A DNA stretch of 64,000 nucleotides from Raphanus sativus (Eukaryota > Streptophyta > Magnoliopsida > Brassicales > Brassicaceae), in assembly GCF_000801105.2 (NCBI RefSeq), contig NC_079516.1, positions 52,931,265-52,995,264 on the forward strand, given 5' to 3'. Position 1 is the first letter of the stretch. Each line of letters begins with the position of its first letter. The notes below the pieces were generated by a model, which was not told the origin of the DNA, did not search any database, and worked only from the letters and a program-made list of their open reading frames with translations. The translations under genes were made by a program, and so were the position numbers. This document shows positions 1 through 9,916 of this stretch, one piece after another.

Positions 1-997
1 CCTGACGTCGTCGCAGGAGACAGCTGATTCTCCTCGAAGATGTTACCTTTCCAACCACCACCAGCAGCATTCTCAAACTCGTAGTTACAGAAAGAAAACG
101 TCCTGAAAATGTTCTTCTTGCTCTCCAGATCTGCAAGACTCATCATCATCGTCGCTTCCTCTGTTTTCGTCGGTTTGATGATGTCTTCTTGTTTCTCTGT
201 AACAATATCTACTCTGTTTCCTCCTTCGCACATAGAAACAGAGAAGTTCGTGGTGATAGGTGTCTTAGGGGATGATGTAGTAGTGTTGTTACAAGTGTGG
301 TTTCCGACATACTTCACTTCGAAAATAGAAGGATCTGTGTCTGATTTTTGGACTTGCTTCACTGCTAAACAGTTCTGCGTGAATCGATGCGTGCATCTGA
401 AGTATCCTCTGTTTTAACAGAAACAGAGTACGTTAGCAAATCTTTCAAGAAATCACCAATTAAAAAAAAAAAAAAATTAAATGATGATAATTGATGATTA
501 GTAATACCTAGGGTTTATGGATCCGTGAATCTCTTTTTGGCCGTACTTTCTCCAGCAATAACCATCATCTATGGAGCCCTTTTCTTGTCCTGCTCCTCCG
601 ACAAAGAAACTAACTTTCTCTGTTTTCTTCTCTGAAATTTTCCTGCAAATCACAAAGAACAAGGCACATCAGATCTCAAATTTTGGAACACAGACACAGA
701 CAAAAGAATCACTCTTTTGAACTCTGTTTACCTCTTTTTAAACACTTCTTTAGAATCTTTGTTATCGATCTCACGGCTTCGTTTAAGGATGTTATTGTCG
801 TCTTCTTCGGTGGCGCTCAACCTGGAAATAGCATTCTGGTAGATACTGAGGATTTCAGAGATTAAGTTTCTGTTGGATTCAGCTGAAGAAGTGTCTTTGA
901 GATTGCTCATCAAACGTTTCGCTAGCTCTCTCCCTTGTTCTAGTTCGTTGATCACGAGTTTCTCTTCCATTACCATCTCTGCTTTCCCTTTTACCAT
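1..997 (-). CDS. WRKY46: WRKY46-like group III WRKY transcription factor (5' part; C-terminus beyond window)
   Basis: Three exons are visible on the minus strand: 997-732, 642-508 and 408 to beyond base 1; both introns are GT-AG and the frame is continuous across them. The N-terminus (EEKLVINELEQG near residues 11-22) matches my memory of Arabidopsis WRKY46. Exon 2 carries CWRKYGQKEIHG and exon 3 starts the zinc finger with C-x7-C (CTHRFTQNC) followed by an HTC triplet, the group III C-x7-C...H-x-C pattern. The protein would bind W-box DNA (TTGACC/T) in the nucleus; WRKY46 is known for roles in immunity, drought and stomatal signalling. Start is given as 997, but the Met at 976 aligns better with the Arabidopsis start. 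The motif after the heptapeptide reads G-S-I-N-P-R-G-Y-F-R; I recall Lys where the Ile is in Arabidopsis. The last part of the protein is cut by the window edge. Confidence 0.93.
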
Positions 998-1212
998 ACC
1001 ACTAAGAATCTTCTCTTTTTTTTTTTGAATTCTCTGTATTTCCTTTTGAGTGAGTTTTGATGATATGCGAGTTGAGTTTCGTGTGCATTTATATTAATGG
1101 GTGATGATGATAAGAATCTATTACTATTATGATGTGGTTTATGTCCTTTGGTGCTTGCCCAATAAGTTTATTTTCTTTTTATTATTATCTTTTTCTTTTT
1201 GTTTTTAAGCTT

Positions 1213-1218
1213 AGTCAA
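1213..1218 (-). promoter_or_regulatory. W-box (TTGACT) upstream of WRKY46
   Basis: AGTCAA on the plus strand reads TTGACT on the coding strand, about 215 bases upstream of the WRKY46 start. Another copy lies near 2234-2239. WRKY promoters often carry W-boxes for auto- or cross-regulation. A six-base motif is expected by chance, so this is only suggestive. Confidence 0.3.
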
Positions 1219-4200
1219 GAAGAAGTTGTGTGGAAAAGACAAGGATCTTGTAGAGAAATTGACAAAAAGGTAACTACTATTATTCTCAAAATGCTAAAAG
1301 AAAAAGAATCCATGAGCTTGTGGTTACTAGAATTACTAAACTTAACAAAATATAAGTTCTAAATTTATAATCTTAACAAGATAGTAATCACAAGATATAT
1401 GTTTTAGATTTATAATCTTTGTTGATTATATCAACTATTGATCATTATGGGTTACATATCAATGATAATTTATAAAGCGTCAACTATCTCTTCCTAATCA
1501 CAATAGAACCCATGTTTGATGAAGTCTCACTTAATCAGTTTATCTATTTTTTTATATTTCAATTATTTTCTATTTATTTGGTGGCTATAAAATTCCAGCC
1601 GAGTAAACCAATAAACAATCATCTTCAAGGAGTCCTTCTAGTCCTACCGCGTTATAGATCCGGTTCAAATTATTAATTTTGGTTTCTAGTGACGTAAGGA
1701 CTGGTGATGTCATGCCAATTTGATCACTTATAGTCATAGTTTTACATTCTAGTTATTCGATTAATTAAAATAAATTAGACATTGTATGTATGATGTTGAT
1801 TATGTAACTGCTTATGCTTCTTTTTAGCCAAAAGCTAATTATGTTTTTATAGGTGGGTTAAAGATTAAGACAATAGTACCCTAAAAGTAACTTCAAGAAT
1901 CTATGGATCAAATCTAACCATGCAGGTGTGGGTTAGAGAACATATACTAATGCGCCTCTCCTTTTCACACGATTAACAGCGACGTATTGCTTTTTGTTCT
2001 TAAATAATCCATTCTCCATATGGGTTATTAAAATCACCAATCTCTACAGTTTGAATACATATAATTGAACCAAAGGATACAAAACAAATTTTGTGTTATA
2101 TACTTAAGTGAGTATGGCTTTATGCATTTGGCATGTTCATCGTACAGTATAATATGTGTATACGATGAATAGTAGATATAGCCACGTTACTGTATATTCT
2201 ATGGTTCTCGGTTATCAGCCTTGTAGCTTTCTGAGTCAAAACTAATGATTCTTTTGGAAGCTAGTGACCAGAGGCTGCTGATACTAGTGCTTCACCAAAT
2301 AAGATTAAATTTAGATTTCAAAAGGCTGTATAATCTACGCAACGCGTCTACTCTTTATCCTGAGGCGTCTGATCAAACGAATAGTTTATGATTTAACTAA
2401 ATTAAGTAAACTGACCGTGTAGTGGCATATATATATACGTGCACATGGCATTTTTGATGGGCTAATTACTTTAGTGAGCTATTCATAACTATGAAATAGT
2501 TAATCAAACTCAATTGGAGTATATGACTAGTGGTTTAAAGCACTTTAAAATGTGCGTTGTTGTTACTTTGGATTGAAAACATCTAACGATTATAAACAGC
2601 AAGACATGTTTTTAACTTTGTATCAATACAGAGAGGTTCCTAAGTCTATGGTTGTGTTTGTTTATGGACGATTATCTTATTAATGAATACATCCAACAGA
2701 TCTATAATGGTTGTAGCTTAATTATATAATTGATTAGAAATTATCAACAAGTTTTTAATATTTTAACCATAAATCAATGTTCATTAAACTAACTTATCTT
2801 CAACTTGAGAGGGAATATCGAGATGTCGTGCGTGGTTAAGGACTGGAACTCGCACAGAAATGATGATTCTAACTCAGAAGATCCCAAACCAAATTTATAT
2901 ATGTTCATTACACTGCATGACAATTTGGTAAATCACACAAAATGTGCCAACGGCCAGATTAAATGTGTAATTTAGTGATGGTTTCTTTAAGAAAGCTAAA
3001 CTTTAAAAAAAAAAAAAGAAGCTAAACTTACAAACAGTACTGCTTCCAAACACAATTTCCCCATATCAGCGGGGAGGATAGCAAGAGACATTTGAAATTC
3101 AGAATAGACGGAGATCCACGTAAATGGTAGTATATGATAATACGTATACAGAAAAAACTGAAACTTCACTGAAATTTTGGAAAGAACCTGGTAATTTCCA
3201 AGAAAGGCCTTACTATCGGTGTGTAGACAGACACAAAACCCTTTTAAAGGCCCACAAGATCACATCACATGATCACACCGATAAAAATATCAATTTGTGG
3301 AAAAAAATACAAATCTATTTTTTTTTGCTAAAAAAAAAAAAAAATACAAATCTACATTTTAATGGTTTGGTTTTGGACCAAACGGCATAAGAGCATAGGA
3401 GCTTGAACTTGTTTGATGAATGATGATGGAAGATCTATAGTGGGGTTAAGCTTTTCGTTTTTTATATATTTTGTTATAAGTTTGTTTACTTTTCTAATCT
3501 TTTTCAAAACACTGCTTTATATTTCATAATGCAATACTTCGTTTCCCAGGCTTGATGAAAAACGTGTTTAAGTGTTATGAAACAACTTTAGTTTTTTTTT
3601 TTTTTATGATTGATAAAGTAAATACTGTATGTGGAATTTTTTTTTTGGCGTCTTTCCTTTAGTTTAAGTGTTTTGCATGGAAAATTGTTAAAGAAACATA
3701 ATTATATCATTTCAAAAATTCTCTTTGGAGCTGGTGTCTCTGCTAATAAAACTTTTTGTTAGAACAATTGAAGTGTGAGGTTCGAATTTCAACAATTATG
3801 GAGAAATGATTTAGCAATCGATTTTTGTTCATGTCTTAAGAAATTACGAGATTCGGCTCGTACCTTATTACAATAGACTAAAACTATTAGAAGAGTATTA
3901 GAACTTCACAAAATCAGATCAACTTATGTTTATCACCTAACGAGGTGAAAACCCGAAATCATATTATTCCGAGTGCACTGATTAGTTAATTAAAATAGTA
4001 CCAATAATACTAACAAATCACTATAATTCAGCAGTGTTGGTCACGCCAAGTGTGAACACTTATATAGTCTTTTTCGATAAGCACGTGGGAAAACATCTTA
4101 ACACTTTCATTGTATCTATTCTATTAATTCTTCAACATGTCCAATTGATATGTGGTTGTGTCCAATTATTTTTTTCAAAATAAAATATAACTCCTTGTTA

Positions 4201-4550
4201 CGTATTTGTATGGCATTTTTATTTTAAAATTAAAAACTGTAATTTCCTATTTATTTGCGTAGTGGATAATATTTTCTTTTCTTTTCCAAAGCCGTTATTA
4301 ACTTAGGTGGACATGGAGAATCTTTTGAATTGGTGAAAAAAGATGGACGAATGTGATTAGTCAATTTAGTATCCACGTATTCTTCCAAAATCAACATAAC
4401 TATATTAAAAATGTTTCTTACATTGTGATTTTTTTTTGCCATCTAAGAATATTTTACATTGTGATTGTTTTTATACGAGCATAATAATAATAGTAGTATA
4501 AATTATATTAAAATATTAATTTATATTAAAATATTGGTCAAATGTTAACT
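1219..4550. other. Intergenic AT-rich spacer
   Basis: No gene is recognised. The short open frames at 3124-3390 and 4251-4442 have low-complexity composition and resemble no protein known to me. Poly(A) and poly(T) runs occur near 3005, 3335 and 3594. The first kilobase is the WRKY46 upstream region. Confidence 0.6.
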
Positions 4551-5050
4551 AATATGTAGGTAGATCAATATATCAGTGTTTGGAATACAAGTCAAGATCT
4601 AAAACAGAAAAATATGATAATAAAAAATGGCATACATGCACATGGATTACAAAGAAACAAACGCATATCAGGTCAATTTATAAATTTCTATTATTTTATA
4701 AAATAGAGTTTGATTAAGAAAAATATGATTACAAAGAAAGACACAAATATAACTACAAAAAAAACACAATTAAAAATATTATTTTTAAAAATAAAAATAA
4801 AACAGAATAATTTATCCGTCTTTTCTATGTAGGTAAAACATTATAACAGTGTTTGGAGTACGGGTCAAGATCTAGAATAGGCAATATAATTAAAAACGGG
4901 TATACATGCATATGATTTCAAAGAAACGAATGTATACATGATCAATTTATAAATTCTATTATTTTATAAAATAGATTTTGATTAAGATAAATATTATTAA
5001 AACACACAAATATAATTACAAAAAACATAAATATTAAAAAAACCTTGCTA
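4551..5050. repeat. Degenerate tandem duplication, period about 275 bp
   Basis: The stretch 4553-4800 (from ATGTAGGTAGATC) is repeated at about 4829-5050 (from ATGTAGGTAAAAC). Both copies contain in order a CAGTGTTTGGA block, GTCAAGATCTA, CATACATGCA/CATGCATATG-like sequence, a CAATTTATAAAT...TATTATTTTATAAAATAGA block and a TTGATTAAGA block. Copies are clearly diverged. The GGGTCAAGATCTAG in the second copy resembles the 3' end of Brassicaceae Helitrons, but no hairpin precedes it. Confidence 0.6.
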
Positions 5051-6014
5051 AAATATAAAAATTAATATTTATGTTTTTGCTTGCACGACAGCGTTTTTGT
5101 TTTATGATCAATGAGAAACACGTAGAAGAAGAAAAAGAGGAGCAAAAAGAAATCGCAGAGAAGAAGGTACAAAGTGGTTACCAATACCATGATTGACCAT
5201 ATAATTCTTAGATATTATCAAAAATTAATCACGTGAAATTCTCAAAATTTATTTATAAGATTGGTCAACTAGCCCTATTCAATAGGGTTTGTGGGGAATG
5301 AGAAAGTGAGTTGTAGTGCAAGGAACTATAATTGAAAGTTATGTGGTAGGGACAACGTCTTATTGCTACGGCTAAGTTGATTCTCCTTATTTTTTTTGTA
5401 GTTGTAGGTAACAAATTGGGTTTTTGATTAATTATGTTCTAACATGTCAATAAAGAAGAGGATGAGTTCTTTTTTAATCTATTGCCTTTGTTCTTTTAGG
5501 TGATTCTAGTTTGACAAATCATGAGTTGGTTGAGTTTTTGGTCGAGGAGGATGACGCCGTCGTGTTCAGCCTGTTTCCTTTTTTTTTTTTCCTTTTTCCT
5601 TTTTTTTTAAGTTGATAACTGTTTTTTAATTATTTTTTACTTTCCTTTTTTCACAAAAACTAAATATGAGTTGGCAACTTTTAATTAGAGGGTTAACCTA
5701 TGGGTTCATCTTAGGGGGTGAACCTAAGAAAAACTCTATTCAAACGGCATGCATCAGCATGTCTACTGCTGTGAAATTGCGGGTCTTAAAAGTCTTCAAC
5801 TAAGAAAAGGGCTTCCATTTCGGCCCGGAAGTATGGTTTCCTCTTTGAGACAGAGTAATGGGCTTACGAACTAGCCCGTATTTTCTAGCTTATCCAAAAT
5901 TTCCGACCACTATCAAATAATACAATTGCTAGTTTGAAGGGTGGTTCAGTTAAATTATTCGCCTATGGCTATGCAGAAATGTTGTTGAAAGTTGAAACTC
6001 ATTTTATGTCAACC
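5051..6014. other. Intergenic spacer with a single-ended MITE fragment
   Basis: No gene seen. Near 5700-5745 lies TGGGTTCATCTTAGGGGGTGAACCTAAGAA, which resembles the terminal repeat of the foldback element at 6025-6851. No matching opposite end was found, so it is probably a remnant. Confidence 0.45.
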
Positions 6015-6024
6015 CGTCGGCTAA

Positions 6025-6851
6025 GAGTTATTCTTGGGTTCACCCCTAGAGTGAACCTAGAGGTTCACCCAACCAATAGGAATCACTCATTTCACAATTG
6101 ATATCTTTTAAAAAAGGAAACAAAATATTATCAAGTTATATTATGTTTTTAAAATAAATAAAATGAAAACATATAAAAATAATAGTAGTTAAAAAAATGA
6201 TTTAAAAATATATTTTTAACATCTTCAAAAAAAATAAACTCTAAACCCTAAATCATAAACCTTAAACCCTAAATCATAAATCCTAAACCGTTAAGTATAC
6301 CCTAAACCCTTGGGTACACGCTAAACCCTTGGGTATACGCTAAACTCTTGTATAATCTTAAACTCTAAACCTTAAACTCTAGTATATGCAAAAAAAATTA
6401 GATATTTTAATGCCATCATCGAAATACTAAACCCTAAACTCTAAACCCTAAACCCTTAGGTAAATCATAAATATTTGGATAATCCTAAATTTTAACTAAA
6501 AACTAAACACTAAAACAATAAATCTTAAAAATACTAAAACCTTAATCTTAATCCCTAAACTCTTTTTAGGATTAAGGGTTTGATATTTTTAAGATTTAGT
6601 GTTTAATGTTTTAGTTTAGAGTTTAGAGTTTAATGTTTAGTGTTTTGACGACGGATTTAAAATATTTTGATTTTTTTTTTGTTGCATATATTACTATTTT
6701 TATTTATTTTTAACATTTTTTATTTTAAAAATATAATATAACTTGATAATATTTTGTTTCCTTTTTTAAAAGATATCGATTGTGAAATGGGTGATTCCTA
6801 TTGGTTAGGTGAATCTTTAGGTTCACTCTAGGGGTGAACCTAAGAATAAGT
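6025..6851. mobile_element. Foldback MITE, Mutator-like, with 10-bp target-site duplication
   Basis: An 827-bp near-palindrome. The left arm starts TTATTCTTGGGTTCACC after GAG, and the right arm ends GGTGAACCTAAGAATAA then GT. Arms can be followed inward for well over 100 bases (for example AATTGATATCTTTTAAAAAAGG at the left against its complement near 6765-6785), and the centre around 6500-6640 is also self-complementary. The 10-bp direct repeat CGTCGGCTAA flanks it at 6015-6024 and 6852-6861; 9-10 bp duplications are typical of Mutator-like elements. No transposase is present. The left arm holds many AAACCCTAAA-like units (about 6240-6460), degenerate telomere-type repeats. Confidence 0.85.
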
Positions 6852-7035
6852 CGTCGGCTAATGCTTGAAGAATCCCTAACGGGCAGATGATAAAAAATTG
6901 AAGCTCCTAAGAATATTTTTTATCTAGAGATTAATTATACATTCCAAACTAGTAAATTAAAAGATCATCTACTTTTCCTTTTTTCTTGGCATGTGAATTT
7001 CAGGAGATGATAAACATTTTCTTACAAAAAAAAAA

Positions 7036-7694
7036 TCATCTCCTAGCAAAATCTCTTCGTTTGTTGGCAAAAACGGCACCGTGTTTCATAAGCCAATATC
7101 TTTCGATCTCCTCCGGCGTCCGTCCCGGAATCCTCCCGGCTATCAATTCCCACCTACACGCCACACACATAGACCACTAACCGTCACATAACCAAACTTT
7201 AAAATCTGGTTTAACATATCTGTACCAAACATTGGTCTAACTCATTTACAAACATTCCCGTTATAAAAATCTAACCCAACCAAACCAAATTTGGGGAAAC
7301 AAAAAAAAATAAAAAATTGGGGAAACATTTTGAATTCCATTATAGAATAAAAGTAAGAATGTGTTTTGCTGAACAATCTGAATCAACATTCAGGCTGGAC
7401 CTAGTAATGTTTCCGGTCCAAATAATATAATACTATAAGAAGCAATAAACATATACATAAAGAAACGACCGAATAACCTGTCACCGACGAGTTTATACAT
7501 CCGAGAAATGAGATCTTCTTCTTCCTCCGACATCTTCACAGCTTCCCATTCGATACTACTCACTTCTGCTAAAGATCAAACATTAGTCTCGATCCAACGA
7601 AAGACAGAAACAGAGAGGGTAGGGAGAGAGAAAGCTAATCACCTTCGGAACAAGACGCTTTGGCCTTGCTCTGTCTCCTTCGTCGTCTATCCAT
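7036..7694 (-). CDS. CPC: CAPRICE-like single-repeat R3 MYB
   Basis: Three exons on the minus strand: 7694-7643, 7565-7478 and 7153-7036, GT-AG introns, giving 85 residues with a TGA stop. CPC-type R3 MYBs lack an activation domain, compete with R2R3 MYBs such as WEREWOLF/GL1 for GL3/EGL3, and promote root hairs while repressing trichomes. The bHLH-binding signature [D/E]L-x2-[R/K]-x3-L-x6-L-x3-R is perfect at DLISRMYKLVGDRWELIAGR. RYWLMKHG holds the Trp and Met reported as needed for cell-to-cell movement of Arabidopsis CPC. The Arabidopsis protein starts several residues earlier (MFRSD...). Here that Met codon is TTG with an in-frame TGA two codons upstream of it, so translation should start at 7694 (MDRRRRRQ), as in paralogues such as TRY. 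Too fragmented to appear as one long frame; confidence rests on exon-by-exon alignment from memory. Confidence 0.92.
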
Positions 7695-8937
7695 TTTCCC
7701 GTGTTGTCGGAACAACAAAGATCAAACAATATGTTGTCTTCCACACGAACACAATGGGAGATTAATAATATAGCTTCTTCTTGTGTTCCTCGAAAGAAAG
7801 AGTGATAGGGGCTCGAAAACTAGACTGATTATTTTATAACTGCTCATGTCTGATTAATTCCTAGAATAATTATTTATTTTAATATTATCATACTCAATTA
7901 TTCAAATAGACTGTTTAGTAATTAATTTAATTCGATGAGCAGAAAAAAACGAATCTGTAGACTGTAGTTACGCACTGTGCCTTGCTTCAACGGCCTCGTA
8001 TGAAGAACGACAGATACAACCATAACTCTTTTAAATATTTGTTTGTATTTAATAAACATCTTTAAACCTTTGACTTGCGGTTGTAAATTTGATCTTTTAC
8101 AGAGACCGTTGGATGAAGGATGGAGCTTCTCTGTGATTGACTTCGGAAAAGACTAATATGCCTCTACCAATTTACTATTCTTATATATAATCTTGGGTTT
8201 AAATGAATTAATAATGCGCAACTTACATTACTAAATAGGCGGATACAAAGATTTACTTATATAAATAGTGCGTGAAATAGAACAATTTAAAACCCACACA
8301 TAGTTAATGATATAGTTGATAATAACAACACTAGTGATTCTTTTGCAAGCAAAATATCAGACATTCCATTTGAAAGTTTGATATAAGAGGAAAGTTTGGT
8401 GGAAGAAAACACCAAACTAGAGAATAGTATTATAATCAAATAAGATAGGAAAAAGAACAGGAAAAGGGGAGTAAAGAGAATTATAGTTCACGAGAACAAA
8501 TCTTCTGTTTTTTCATATATTCTTGGTCATAGCATGAAAAGTGGGACGGCACCGTATGGTTGTGAGTTCTTTGCGTGGTGGTCCTATGTAGTCCGTAATT
8601 TTCTTAATTAATTTAACATAATATTTGATTACAAATATGCGCGTTAACCGCTCTCGAGATCGGACTCGTTCTATAATTTCAAGGGTCTTAGCTCTTTATT
8701 TTTTTGTCAAATCTTCTGTTAACATTATGTCACATATGGAAATAGACCAAATGGAACGAGATGCGGAGCAAAGAAGCACATTAGTTGGGTTTATATAAAA
8801 GAAAAAATAGTTTATTATAACGCTTTGATTCTAAAAGGCATGAATCAGACAAGTATCTAACAACTAATATTTATTACATGTGCGAGTTAATGATATGATA
8901 TGTAATCAACCAAAAGGACTCTTGAAGAATACATTTA
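7695..8937. other. CPC upstream region and spacer
   Basis: This should contain the CPC 5' untranslated region and promoter. The open frame spanning 7508-7765 on the plus strand is antisense to CPC and is not a gene. Nothing else is recognised up to the MITE at 8938. Confidence 0.5.
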
Positions 8938-9913
8938 GGGGGGGTTATTGGTAGAAGAATTTAAGAAGAGTTATTAAATTTTGAGATTCTATTGTTATTG
9001 GTTTATGAATTTTTAAAATCTGAGTAGAATCTATTGTTATTGGGGTGATGATTTTTCAATTCCACTCAAAATCTTTGGTTATTGGAAAAGTTTAGTTTTT
9101 ATTGATTTTAACATTCTATTGAAATCTATTGTTATTGGGATGTAAATTTTCTTTGTTTTTACTCATAAGACTCAACTTTGAGAATATCAACTATATCCAT
9201 AAGATTTTTGAAATATATGCAATAAAATACACTCACATACAAAAACACACAAAATAGAATAATGAAATAATACAAAGCAACTTTAACATAATACAAATCA
9301 CAACTTAATATATATATTAGAAAATTGTAACAAAAGTAAAAAAAATTTAAAAAAATTTAATTTTTTTTTTAGAATTTCAAAAAATAAAGAAATTGAAAAA
9401 TGAAAAAAATTTATATAAAAAATTTCAAATTTAAAAACATATATTTCGAAACTATACCTTTACATTTTCAACATATAATAATTACTATGTTGTTTTATCA
9501 TTTTTGAATATATAATTAAATTTATAAATATTAAAAATCTGAAAATAAAAAATTTGAAAATAGTTTGAAAATTATTTTCAAATTTCAAAAAGATTTTTTA
9601 AAATGAAAAAAATAACTTTTATAATAATTTCGAATTTAAAACATATAATTCAATTTTCTTAAATTATTATTTTTATTATTTCTTTATTACTCTTTGCATA
9701 TATATATATATATTTATATATAAGCCAAGTACACATTTTAATGAAATCTCTTTTGGTAAGTCAAATTGATGAAAATCTATATCAATCTAAGGAAGTTATG
9801 ATCAAATTTTATAAGTCAATGTATATACAATTTTCACAATCCACATAATTTAAAAATCTATCAATTCTTAAAATTCACAAACTCTATACAAATTTATCTC
9901 CCAATAACCCCCG
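8938..9913. mobile_element. PIF/Harbinger-type MITE
   Basis: A 976-bp AT-rich element. The left end is GGGGGGGTTATTGG and the right end is CCAATAACCCCCG, imperfect inverted repeats. TTA occurs on both sides (8935-8937 and 9914-9916), the 3-bp target duplication typical of PIF/Harbinger elements. The left subterminal part repeats TCTATTGTTATTGG-like units (about 8987, 9028, 9124). No transposase is encoded. Confidence 0.82.
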
Positions 9914-9916
9914 TTA

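Noticed and set aside
3770..3800. B-box-like GGTTCGAATTTC
   Set aside because: No A box, stem pairing, poly(A) tail or flanking duplication was found.
5275..5752. Possible element bounded by CTATTCAA direct repeats
   Set aside because: The candidate ends are not inverted repeats of each other; only the right end resembles a known MITE terminus.
6240..6460. AAACCCTAAA repeats as an interstitial telomere
   Set aside because: Units are degenerate, and they lie inside one arm of a MITE with defined ends.
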